Positions 23,267-29,658 of a DNA stretch of 29,658 nt are shown here, piece after piece. How positions within the stretch are numbered: the stretch's first letter is position 1; each line of letters begins with the position of its first letter. Origin of the DNA: an uncultured Collinsella sp. (lineage in GTDB: Bacteria > Actinomycetota > Coriobacteriia > Coriobacteriales > Coriobacteriaceae); the NCBI GenBank assembly GCA_900541065.1, contig UQIE01000025.1, positions 1-29,658 on the forward strand, in the 5' to 3' direction. The notes under the pieces were generated by a model. That model saw only the letters and a program-made list of their open reading frames with translations, was not told where the DNA came from and made no database searches. The position numbers and the translations under genes are program-made.

Positions 23267-23298
23267 CGGTGAACGGTAGGTTTTGGGTGGTGAGCGTA
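23267..23298 (+). promoter_or_regulatory. CGGTRAACGGT motif pair before module D lacI
   Basis: CGGTGAACGGT at 23267-23277 is a perfect copy; TGGTGAGCGTA at 23288-23298, 21 bp further on, matches 7 of 11. TATACT at 23318-23323 is a candidate -10. Nothing else is seen in 23033-23389 besides this and the two operators. Confidence 0.5.
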
Positions 23299-23389
23299 TG
23301 GTGGGGGAGGCGTTGGATATACTTGAAGGCGTTAAAAATGACTGCGCAAGGTGCCACCAATGGCATCGTCGACATAGAAAGATCGACCT

Positions 23390-24394
23390 ATGGCCGCTGT
23401 TAAAAAATCGGTATCCGTCAAAGACGTAGCGCGCCTCGCGGGCGTCTCGGAGCAGACGGTCTCGCGCACCGTGCACGATTCGCCCAGCGTGCGCCCCGAG
23501 ACCAAGGAACGCGTGCGTGCCGCCATGCGCGAGCTGGGGTATCGCCCCAATTTTGCCGGTCGATCGCTGCGCCGCGGTAAGTTTAAGACCGTCGGCGTCG
23601 CCATGTTCAACATTACCGGCACCGGCAATCTCGACCGTATGGAGGGCTTTGCCGCCGCGGCCGACAAACATGGCTATGCCATCACCCTCACTAAAGTAGA
23701 CGGGCATCCGTATACCCTCGAGAGCGCATCGTCGCGCATGAGCGCACTGCCGGTGGATGGCATGGTTGTGATTATGAACCGCATGCCGGCGGACTTTGGA
23801 ACCTTCGAGCCGCTACCTGGCATGCAGACGGTGCTCGTTACCATGCTGGAGCACCCGCTCTGTTCAACGGTCGATAACGACCAGTTCGATTGCTCGCGTC
23901 AAGTTGTCGAGTACTTGCTGGGGCGGGGGCACAAGACTGTGCACTTTATCTCATGCCCCGAGCGCTCGCTTTCGGGCATGCGGCGCGAGGAAGGCTGGCG
24001 CGAGACATTGCGCGCGCATGGCATTGAGCCACCGCAGCTCGTGCGCGGCGACTGGACGGCGCAGAGTGGATATGCCGCAGGCCAGGCTTTGGCGGATGAT
24101 CCGACCTGTACCGCCATTTATGCCTCCAACGATGCCATGGCATATGGCTGCATCCGTGGGCTCGAGTCGCGCGGGAAGTGCGTGCCCCAGGACGTGAGCG
24201 TGGTGGGTGTTGATGGCAGCCTGGGCGATATCGTGCCCGATTGTCGCCTGACCACGGTGCGCTTTGACAACAAGCGCGTCGGCATGTGGGCGGTCGACAA
24301 GATTGCCGGCGCCGAGGGCGTTGAACCCGGTGTGGAGCACATGCTGTTTCCGGGCGTACTCGTCGAGGGCGATACGGTGCGCGATTGGCGCTAG
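23390..24394 (+). CDS. LacI-family regulator of module D
   Basis: 334 residues from ATG 23390; the ribosome site is weak (GAAAGA). HTH: VKDVARLAGVSEQTVSRTVHDSPSVRPETKERV; hinge LGYRPNFAGRSLRRGKFK. Sensor domain with VGVAMFNI, VDGMVVIMN, GDWTAQSGYAAG, IYASNDAMAYGCI and DVSVVGVDG. Glu-Gln at the operator-choosing positions goes with the AATGGCAAC half-site. Divergent from EIICB D. The next gene on the same strand, lacF, starts 215 bp later and has its own control region, so it is probably separately transcribed. Confidence 0.9.
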   Translation: MAAVKKSVSVKDVARLAGVSEQTVSRTVHDSPSVRPETKERVRAAMRELGYRPNFAGRSLRRGKFKTVGVAMFNITGTGNLDRMEGFAAAADKHGYAITLTKVDGHPYTLESASSRMSALPVDGMVVIMNRMPADFGTFEPLPGMQTVLVTMLEHPLCSTVDNDQFDCSRQVVEYLLGRGHKTVHFISCPERSLSGMRREEGWRETLRAHGIEPPQLVRGDWTAQSGYAAGQALADDPTCTAIYASNDAMAYGCIRGLESRGKCVPQDVSVVGVDGSLGDIVPDCRLTTVRFDNKRVGMWAVDKIAGAEGVEPGVEHMLFPGVLVEGDTVRDWR

Positions 24395-24425
24395 GGCACG
24401 GGCCTGTTTGGGTTTCCGCTAATTG

Positions 24426-24525
24426 TGTTCGATATTGTTCAGATTGGTTTAAAAACCGTTCACGGGCGAAAACTGACCGTTCATAGCTTGAAATTACGTT
24501 TTGCGCTGTTCTTTTTTGTTTGAAT
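24426..24525 (+). promoter_or_regulatory. lacF control region: two LacR-type boxes and a tandem motif
   Basis: LacR-type boxes TGTTCG-ATAT-TGTTCAGAT at 24426-24444 and TGTTCT-TTTT-TGTTTGAAT at 24507-24525 flank two inverted-orientation copies of the CGGT motif, ACCGTTCACGG at 24455-24465 and ACCGTTCATAG at 24476-24486, 21 bp apart. Two LacR boxes suggest stronger repression than at lacR itself. No convincing -35/-10 pair can be chosen. Confidence 0.6.
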
Positions 24526-24608
24526 GTTAATGTTTCTGCCATACAGAACGCAGCGCGTATGCCCGGACGCGATGCTCTCCATTGGTTCATATGTGAAAGG
24601 AACGCAAT

Positions 24609-24947
24609 ATGGCAACCAAAGAAGAAATCTCGATGGTTGGATTCGAGATTGTCGCATACGCAGGTGACGCCCAGACCGATCTGCTTGCAGCGCTCGATGC
24701 TGCTCGCGAGGGTGACTTTGAGAAGGCCGAGCAGCTGCACAAGGATGCCAGCGATGCGCTCATCGGTGCCCACGACACGCAGACCAAGCTGCTTTCGCAG
24801 GAGGCCGGCGGTGGCGAGATGGAGATGACCTTCATCATGGCCCATGCTCAGGATACTCTCATGACCACTATGATTTTGGAGAAGCAGGCCCGCTTCACCA
24901 TCGATGCCTACAAGCGTATCGCCGAGCTCGAGGCCAAGCTCGCCTAA
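24609..24947 (+). CDS. lacF: PTS EIIA, lactose/cellobiose type
   Basis: 112 residues from ATG 24609 with AAAGGAA before it. Cytoplasmic, forms a trimer of helical hairpins in this family and passes phosphate from HPr to EIIB. The phospho-accepting His79 and the metal-binding Asp82 sit in FIMAHAQDTLMTTM, the family signature; length matches LacF (about 105). It is the only EIIA gene in a window with four EIICB proteins, so it is the likely phosphate donor for several or all of them. It is a one-gene unit, with its own LacR-type boxes and terminator. Confidence 0.94.
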   Translation: MATKEEISMVGFEIVAYAGDAQTDLLAALDAAREGDFEKAEQLHKDASDALIGAHDTQTKLLSQEAGGGEMEMTFIMAHAQDTLMTTMILEKQARFTIDAYKRIAELEAKLA

Positions 24948-24977
24948 CGAGCCCTCACAACCAAGTCCCCTTCCAAA

Positions 24978-25009
24978 AGCCCTGCCGCTACCCGTGGCAG
25001 GGCTTTTTC
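24978..25009 (+). terminator. Rho-independent terminator of lacF
   Basis: AGCCCTGCC at 24978-24986 pairs with GGCAGGGCT at 24996-25004, followed by TTTTTCT. Confidence 0.9.
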
Positions 25010-25021
25010 TGCTCTCCTTCA

Positions 25022-25088
25022 AGTTGCGGTGAAATAGGGGCTGAATAGGGGCCGGCGGGCGCAAAATAATCCCTATTCCACCGCAACT
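25022..25088. repeat. 18-bp inverted repeat, REP-like
   Basis: Arms at 25022-25039 (AGTTGCGGTGAAATAGGG) and 25071-25088 (CCCTATTCCACCGCAACT) pair at 17 of 18 positions; between them AATAGGGGC is partly repeated. There is no T run, and the lacF terminator already lies upstream, so it looks like a mobile palindromic repeat. Confidence 0.65.
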
Positions 25089-25098
25089 CATCCCGAGA

Positions 25099-25145
25099 TA
25101 GTCATTGGGGGCGTTCTTAAACGACTAGTCATTGGGGACAGTCTT
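25099..25145. repeat. Second copy of the TAGTCATTGGGG repeat family
   Basis: 25099-25130 matches 1183-1214 at 30 of 32 positions, and 25126-25145 is the exact reverse complement of 1319-1338. Together with 25022-25088 it makes a composite repeat block between lacF and the membrane protein gene. Confidence 0.8.
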
Positions 25146-25232
25146 GGTGCGCTCCGTTGGTCCTCCCGTTCGATTTTTGCTCGGTGGGTGTACTTCCTTT
25201 CGCATTAAACGCCGGAATGAGGAGGTATCCAA

Positions 25233-26255
25233 ATGCCGGATAACGGGTCAATACAAAAAAGAGACGCGCACGAGATGGCTCATGGGCGTCCTGTCCAGAT
25301 AACCGAGCACACGACGGTAACCGAGCTGCAGCCCAGCCTGTCCGATGTCGTGTGCGCAAACAAAAAACTGCAGATCGGTATCATCGTTGCGCTCGTGGTG
25401 CTGGCGTTGCTGTCGGGCTTTGTAGCTCGTCCGCATTTCGCCGATACCAAAACTTGGGACTCCACCATCGAGGTCATCGATCAAAAGAAGGGCAATGTTT
25501 TGGCGCTCACGACCTCGTGCGTGGCGCTGTCTGCGGGCATTACCGCACTGCCGGGTGATACGGGAACGCCGGTTGCCGAGCAGCTCGCGCAGCTTTCAGG
25601 CAACCTTGGTATCGTGCTTGCCGTGCTATACCTAGAGAAATATCTGCTCACGATTTTGTGGTCGGTTGGCCTGGGCATCTTAATCCCGTTTGCGTTAGTG
25701 CTCTTTGCGGTGTCGCTCGGCATTCACGGGCGCTGGAGCACGAGCGCTGTCCTGCGCCGTGTGGCGACACGCGTGCTGGTGGTTGCCGTGATCGGCATGG
25801 CACTCGTGCCTGCGAGCGTATGGGTGTCGCAGAAGGTCGATGAAACGTATCGCGTAAGTATTGAGCAAGCTGAGCAAAAGGCTGCGGACGCAGCCGACAC
25901 CACGGACAAGTCAGCCGAGACCAGCTCAAAATCGAACAAGAAAAAATCCGAGGCCACGGAGTCCAAAAACGTGCTCGAGCAGTTGACCGATGGGGCATCG
26001 AGCCTTGTTACGTCGGTAACCAGCGGTGCCAAGCAGATGACCGACGAGATCGTGCAGCAGGTGACCGACCTCATCGAAGGCGTCATCGTAATGATCGTGA
26101 CCTCGTGTGTGATTCCTCTACTGGTGCTCGCGGCGTTCCTATGGCTAGGACACGTGCTGCTGGGGATCGATATCTCCGGTCCCGCGAACTATCTGACGGG
26201 TCGTTTCATGAGCGGTCCGTCCAAACATGCCAAGAAGAGCGGGCAGTCTGAGTAG
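25233..26255 (+). CDS. Multi-pass membrane protein of unknown function
   Basis: 340 residues from ATG 25233 with GAGGAGGT well spaced before it. I see four to five hydrophobic segments: about residues 46-66, a long amphipathic to hydrophobic stretch 90-165 with ALPGDTGTPVAEQLAQLSG and VLYLEKYLLTILW, then 177-199, and 283-309 near the C-terminus. Between the last two lies a soluble part with a Lys/Ser/Thr-rich, probably disordered stretch (DTTDKSAETSSKSNKKKSEATESK) and a coiled-coil-like helix. The PGDTxTPxAExLAxLS segment recalls small families misnamed 'beta-carotene monooxygenase'; no enzyme motif is visible. It stands alone between lacF and the lacA operon with its own terminator, so a link to lactose use is not shown. 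Confidence 0.7.
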   Translation: MPDNGSIQKRDAHEMAHGRPVQITEHTTVTELQPSLSDVVCANKKLQIGIIVALVVLALLSGFVARPHFADTKTWDSTIEVIDQKKGNVLALTTSCVALSAGITALPGDTGTPVAEQLAQLSGNLGIVLAVLYLEKYLLTILWSVGLGILIPFALVLFAVSLGIHGRWSTSAVLRRVATRVLVVAVIGMALVPASVWVSQKVDETYRVSIEQAEQKAADAADTTDKSAETSSKSNKKKSEATESKNVLEQLTDGASSLVTSVTSGAKQMTDEIVQQVTDLIEGVIVMIVTSCVIPLLVLAAFLWLGHVLLGIDISGPANYLTGRFMSGPSKHAKKSGQSE

Positions 26256-26289
26256 GCGGCAAAGCGATCTTTGGAAGATCAACCGTGAG

Positions 26290-26326
26290 AAGGGCGGTCG
26301 AGACACGTTCTCGGCCGCCCTTTTGT
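26290..26326 (+). terminator. Rho-independent terminator after the membrane protein
   Basis: AAGGGCGGTCGAGA at 26290-26303 pairs with TCTCGGCCGCCCTT at 26309-26322 (one G-T pair), followed by TTGTTTGTT. Confidence 0.85.
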
Positions 26327-26359
26327 TTGTTGAACACATGGTCGCTACGTCCGCGCCGG

Positions 26360-26457
26360 GTCCAAACGGTCAGCAATCACCTGTGAACGGTATTTGCTCA
26401 AAAAAGAACAAAGATAAACAAATAGTTGTTGCAGTTTATGTTCGAATGTGTTCAAAT
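26360..26457 (+). promoter_or_regulatory. lacA operon control region: tandem motif and LacR-type box
   Basis: GTCCAAACGGT at 26360-26370 and CTGTGAACGGT at 26381-26391 are copies of the CGGTRAACGGT motif 21 bp apart. TGTTCG-AATG-TGTTCAAAT at 26439-26457 is the LacR-type box; it is followed by AACACGAACA, which makes the region partly palindromic. The gene starts about 105 bp later. The rest of 26256-26562 holds only the preceding terminator. Confidence 0.6.
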
Positions 26458-26562
26458 AAACACGAACAGTGAAGAACCGCACGTTCAGATGCCCGGACCT
26501 GAACGCGATTCAACACTTCCAAACAGGAACTACGCACCTGCGTATCTCTCAAGGAGGATGTC

Positions 26563-26991
26563 ATGAGGGTTGTAATCGCTTCCGATGCCGACGGTATGTC
26601 GATGAAGGAGTCCATCAAGGAGATGCTCATCGCCGACGGTCACGAGGTCGTCGACTATTCCGAGACCCCTGCCGCGGACTTTGTCGATTCCGCGACCGCC
26701 GTTGCCAAGGACCTGCTGGAGCACAAGGATTCCCAGGGCTTCGCATTCGATAAGTACGGCGTCGGCTCCTATATGGCCGCCGTCAAGATTAAGGGCATGG
26801 TCGTCGCCAACATTTCCGACGAGCGTTCCGCCTACATGACCCGCGAGCACAACGGCTCGCGCATGGTCACCATGGGCCCGGGCGTTGTGGGCACCGAGGT
26901 CGCCAAGAAGATCGCCCGCGAGTTCCTGCGCGCCCAGTACGCCGGCGGCCGTCACCAGATCCGTGTCGACATGCTCAACAAGATGGCCTAA
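26563..26991 (+). CDS. lacA: Galactose-6-phosphate isomerase subunit LacA
   Basis: 142 residues from ATG 26563 with AAGGAGG before it, the same length as known LacA. It belongs to the RpiB/LacAB family and works with LacB as a hetero-oligomer converting galactose 6-phosphate to tagatose 6-phosphate. Landmarks: VVIASDADG near the N-terminus, YGVGSYMAAVKIKGMVVANISDERSAYMTREHNGSRM and the typical C-terminus GGRHQIRVDMLNKM. As in other LacA proteins, the catalytic Cys of the family is absent and is supplied by LacB. First gene of the operon lacA-lacB-lacX-lacC; 63 bp to lacB. Confidence 0.95.
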   Translation: MRVVIASDADGMSMKESIKEMLIADGHEVVDYSETPAADFVDSATAVAKDLLEHKDSQGFAFDKYGVGSYMAAVKIKGMVVANISDERSAYMTREHNGSRMVTMGPGVVGTEVAKKIAREFLRAQYAGGRHQIRVDMLNKMA

Positions 26992-27054
26992 CGAGAGCCA
27001 CCGAGAACTCGAACTTCTACCTCAACTTGTGAATTCAGACGAAAGGACGTTCTG

Positions 27055-27579
27055 ATGAAGAAGACCATCGCAATCGGTTGCGACCATATCGTTACGGACG
27101 AGAAGATCTATCTGGCCGACCGCCTGGAGCAGGCTGGCTACAAGGTGCTCGACTGCGGCACCTACAGCCACACCCGTACGCACTATCCCATCTATGGCAA
27201 GGCCGTGGGCGAGGCTGTTGCCAGCGGCAAGGCCGACTTTGGCGTGGCCCTGTGCGGCACCGGCATCGGCATCACCAACGCCGTCAACAAGGTTCCCGGC
27301 GCCCGCTGCGCCCTGGTCCGCGACATGACCTCTGCCCTGTATGCCCGTCGCGAGCTCAACGCCAACATCGTGGGCTTTGGTGGCAAGATCACCGGCGAGT
27401 TCCTGATGGCCGATATCATGCTTGCCTTCCTGGAGGAGCCCTACGAGAAGACTCCCGAGCACGACGCCCTGATCGCCAAGATCGACGCCTGCAATAAGGC
27501 CGACGCCGAGGCTCAGGCTGACCCGCACTTCTTTGACGAGTTCCTCGAGAAGTGGGACCGCGGCGAGTACCACGACTAG
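27055..27579 (+). CDS. lacB: Galactose-6-phosphate isomerase subunit LacB
   Basis: 174 residues from ATG 27055 with GAAAGGAC upstream; known LacB is about 171. Family landmarks: IAIGCDHIVTD, with Asp10 and His11 at the substrate site, SHTRTHYPIYGKAVGEAV, and ALCGTGIGITNAVNKVPGARCALVRD with catalytic Cys67. This subunit provides the active-site Cys, LacA the complementary residues. Second gene of the operon; a 118-bp gap to lacX contains a partly self-complementary GC-rich stretch but no clear terminator. Confidence 0.95.
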   Translation: MKKTIAIGCDHIVTDEKIYLADRLEQAGYKVLDCGTYSHTRTHYPIYGKAVGEAVASGKADFGVALCGTGIGITNAVNKVPGARCALVRDMTSALYARRELNANIVGFGGKITGEFLMADIMLAFLEEPYEKTPEHDALIAKIDACNKADAEAQADPHFFDEFLEKWDRGEYHD

Positions 27580-27697
27580 CGGGTATCCGGCGTAATTTAC
27601 TAGTCCGTTGACGGCTCGCGTTTCTGTGAGGGGGCGCGGGCCGGTTTTCTATCAGCCCATTGACTCGGCGGGCTGGCGTAAGAAAGGGAAGGCTCCT

Positions 27698-28579
27698 ATG
27701 GAGTTTGTTCTTGATAACGGTTCTGTTCGCGTGGCACTGAGCACGGCTGGCGGATCGTTCACTTCGATTAAAGCCAACGGTCGCGAGTACCTGTGGCAGG
27801 GCGATCCGTCGGTCTGGTCGGGTCAGGCACCCATTTGCTTCCCGATCTGCGGCGGTCTTCGTGACGGCCGCGCGATGACCATGGGCGGCCGCGAGGTCAA
27901 GCTTGCCCGTCACGGCTTTGCCCGCAAGCAGGAGTGGAAGCTCGAGGAGCAGGGCGACAGCATGGTCGCGCTGAGCCTAAGCTCTGCCGACCACGCCGAG
28001 CTGCTCGAGCAATACCCGTATCCGTTTAAGATCGTTGCGCGCTATACGGTCGATGCAGCAAAGGTGAGCGTGTCGTATGAGGTGACCAACGAGGGGACCG
28101 AGGACATGCCGTTCTTTGTGGGCGGTCACCCCGGCTTTAAGTGCCCGCTCGACGAGGGCGAGTCCTACGACGATTATGAGCTCCGTTTTGAGCAGCGTGA
28201 GGCGGCAGAACTCTGCACCGCCGTTCCCTCGACGGGCCTGATCGATGTTGAGCATCGCAGCAAGAACCCGATGGTTGGCCACGACCTGCCGCTTACCCAC
28301 GAGCTCTTCGACTTTGCCGAGACCATCTTTGATGTGCTCGAGAGTCGCGTGGTCACGCTGACCAAGAAGACCGAGGACAAGGGCGTGCGCCTGACATTCC
28401 CCGATATGCCGTACCTGATTGTGTGGAGCAAGCCCGAGGGCGACTTTGTGGCCGTTGAGCCGTGGGGCGGTCTGTCCACCTGCTCCGATGAGGACGATGT
28501 CCTGGAGCACAAACGTGGCTGCCTGGTGGCCAAGCCGGGGGAGACCGTCACTCGCGGCTTTGAGATCGAGATCCTTTAA
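27698..28579 (+). CDS. lacX: Aldose-1-epimerase-like protein LacX
   Basis: 293 residues from ATG 27698, which has AAGAAAGGGAAGG before it; the longer frame from 27608 is rejected because its extra 30 residues are Arg-rich and unlike the family. Matches LacX of lactic acid bacterial lac operons: ALSTAGGSFTSIKANGREYLWQGDP, WSGQAPICFPICGGLRDG and KLARHGFARKQEW. Further landmarks: FFVGGHPGFKCPL (conserved His) and a C-terminal VAVEPWGGLST carrying the conserved Glu. It is probably a mutarotase for galactose 6-phosphate or tagatose 6-phosphate; the exact substrate is unproven even in the model operon. It is unlike GalM at 1403, belonging to another branch of the same fold. Confidence 0.88.
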   Translation: MEFVLDNGSVRVALSTAGGSFTSIKANGREYLWQGDPSVWSGQAPICFPICGGLRDGRAMTMGGREVKLARHGFARKQEWKLEEQGDSMVALSLSSADHAELLEQYPYPFKIVARYTVDAAKVSVSYEVTNEGTEDMPFFVGGHPGFKCPLDEGESYDDYELRFEQREAAELCTAVPSTGLIDVEHRSKNPMVGHDLPLTHELFDFAETIFDVLESRVVTLTKKTEDKGVRLTFPDMPYLIVWSKPEGDFVAVEPWGGLSTCSDEDDVLEHKRGCLVAKPGETVTRGFEIEIL

Positions 28580-28635
28580 CGAGCTATCGTATGTTTGGGG
28601 CCGCGCGTGTCGTGCCCCGGAAACAGGAGTTCAAT

Positions 28636-29571
28636 ATGATTCTGACCGTTACCATGAACCCGTCGATTGATACGTGCTATCAGCTCGACAAGTTGATCAT
28701 CGACGACGTGAACCGTGTGACGCCCGAAAAGACTGCTGGCGGTAAGGGCCTCAACGTGAGCCGTGTGCTGCTGCAGCTGGGCGACGACGTGCTCGCGACT
28801 GGCCTGCTCGGCGGCCACATGGGTGCCTATATGGCTGAGCTTATGGATGCCGACGGCGTCAAGAACGACTTTGTGCCCATCGCCGGTGAGACGCGCATTT
28901 GCCTGAATATTCTGCACGAGGGTAATCAGACCGAGCTTTTGGAGAGCGGCCCGCAGATCGCCCCGGCCGAGCTCGAGGCCTTTACGGCCAAGTTTGCCGA
29001 GCTTGCAGCGAAGGCGGACGTTGTGACGCTTTCGGGCTCGCTGCCGCGTGGTGTCGATGCCGGCTATTATGCTGAGCTCGTTAAGATCGCCGAAGAGGCG
29101 GGTGCCAAGGTGCTGCTCGACACCTCGGGTGCATCGCTGGAGGCCGCGCTGGAGTCCGACGCTAAACCTGAGCTCGTAAAGCCCAACCTGACCGAGATTA
29201 ACGGCCTGCTGGGTACGTCCTTTACGACCGATGATGTCGATGCCCTGCGCGAGGCGCTCGCCGCCGATGACCGTTTTGCCGGTATCCCCTGGGTTGTCGT
29301 TTCGATGGGCGCTGCCGGTTCGGTTGGCTTCCATGAGGGTCGCGCGTTCCGCGCCAAGACGCCCGCGATTGCGGCTGTGAACGCAACGGGTTCCGGCGAC
29401 TCGACCATCGCCGGCTTTGCACATGCCATTGCTGCTGGCGCCGACGACGTCACGGTGCTCAAGACCGCCAATACCTGCGGCAAGCTCAACGCTATGGATC
29501 CCAAGACCGGTCACCTGGTCATGGACCGCTGGGACGAGATCTACAACAACGTTGAAGTAACGGAGCTTTAG
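28636..29571 (+). CDS. lacC: Tagatose-6-phosphate kinase
   Basis: 311 residues from ATG 28636 with ACAGGAG before it; the frame is open to 28591 but the family starts at MILTVTMNPSID. PfkB-family kinase that makes tagatose 1,6-bisphosphate from tagatose 6-phosphate and ATP. Motifs: TMNPSIDTCYQLD, GGKGLNVSRVL (PfkB signature 1), GSLPRGVD, VKPNLTEINGLLG, VVVSMGAAGS and NATGSGDSTIAGF (signature 2) with catalytic Asp255. A 1-phosphofructokinase has nearly the same features; the operon partners favour LacC. No aldolase (LacD) follows in the 87 bases left, so that step must be encoded further right or elsewhere. Confidence 0.92.
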   Translation: MILTVTMNPSIDTCYQLDKLIIDDVNRVTPEKTAGGKGLNVSRVLLQLGDDVLATGLLGGHMGAYMAELMDADGVKNDFVPIAGETRICLNILHEGNQTELLESGPQIAPAELEAFTAKFAELAAKADVVTLSGSLPRGVDAGYYAELVKIAEEAGAKVLLDTSGASLEAALESDAKPELVKPNLTEINGLLGTSFTTDDVDALREALAADDRFAGIPWVVVSMGAAGSVGFHEGRAFRAKTPAIAAVNATGSGDSTIAGFAHAIAAGADDVTVLKTANTCGKLNAMDPKTGHLVMDRWDEIYNNVEVTEL

Positions 29572-29572
29572 A

Positions 29573-29600
29573 GTTACGCGGTTTTACCAAACCGCGTAAC
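29573..29600 (+). terminator. Perfect hairpin directly after lacC
   Basis: GTTACGCGGTTT at 29573-29584 pairs with AAACCGCGTAAC at 29589-29600 across the loop TACC, starting one base after the lacC stop. There is no T run after it, so it may be a stability or processing hairpin inside a longer operon and not the operon end. No gene is recognisable in 29601-29658. Confidence 0.55.
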
Positions 29601-29658
29601 GGCTCGACGCTGCGCGGGCCGCATTTGGACAATCTGACGTTCAACTTCAAGGGCGCGA

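Noticed and set aside
23946..25091. Minus-strand open frame crossing lacI D, lacF and the repeat block
   Set aside because: It crosses two real plus-strand genes, a terminator and repeats and has a low-complexity Arg/Pro/His-rich end.

Overview
The window looks like a chromosomal carbohydrate-utilisation island of a GC-rich gut actinobacterium of the Coriobacteriia, most likely Collinsella or a close relative. That assignment is an inference from protein style, codon use and gene content; no rRNA or other marker is present. The island is built for PTS uptake of beta-galactosides (lactose and relatives) and their breakdown by the tagatose-6-phosphate pathway.

Layout, left to right. (1) 1-1340: the tail of an IS30-type transposase, an orphan mannose-family PTS EIIB that has lost its phosphorylatable histidine, and a block of short palindromic repeats. 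(2) 1343-3535: galM (aldose 1-epimerase, minus) divergent from a DeoR/LacR-type repressor (plus). (3) 3546-3841: the first of four clusters of a 55-nt hairpin repeat. (4) 3858-7695: a GntR/UTRA regulator and a barrel-like protein of unknown function (minus), divergent from a lone lactose-type EIICB (module A). (5) 7736-9740: a fragment of a second lacR-like gene, a Fic protein with a striking inverted-repeat promoter, and the second repeat cluster. (6) 9761-24394: three paralogous modules (B, C, D), each with a GH1 6-phospho-beta-galactosidase and an EIICB on the minus strand and a divergent LacI-family regulator on the plus strand; B/C and C/D are separated by hairpin-repeat clusters. (7) 24609-24947: one lactose-type EIIA gene (lacF). 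(8) 25022-26326: palindromic repeats and a membrane protein of unknown role. (9) 26563-29571: lacA-lacB-lacX-lacC.

How it works together (inference from known families). Each EIICB would import and 6-phosphorylate a different beta-galactoside, probably sharing the single LacF. The matching GH1 enzyme releases galactose 6-phosphate, LacAB isomerises it to tagatose 6-phosphate and LacC phosphorylates that to tagatose 1,6-bisphosphate. The aldolase LacD is not in the window. GalM and LacX probably handle sugar anomers.

Regulation can be read in layers. A LacR-like box (TGTTCG-N4-TGTTYRRAT) lies before lacR, lacF and lacA. A LacI-type box of shared frame AATG-NNN-AC-GT-NNN-CATT lies between each LacI gene and its module, with a different half-site in each module. 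A third motif, CGGTRAACGGT, often as two direct copies exactly 21 bp apart, lies before all three lacI genes, lacF and lacA, with single copies at module A; its regulator is unknown. The main novelty candidates are this 21-bp tandem motif and the twelve 55-nt hairpin units, whose inner stems come in three different but still self-complementary versions.
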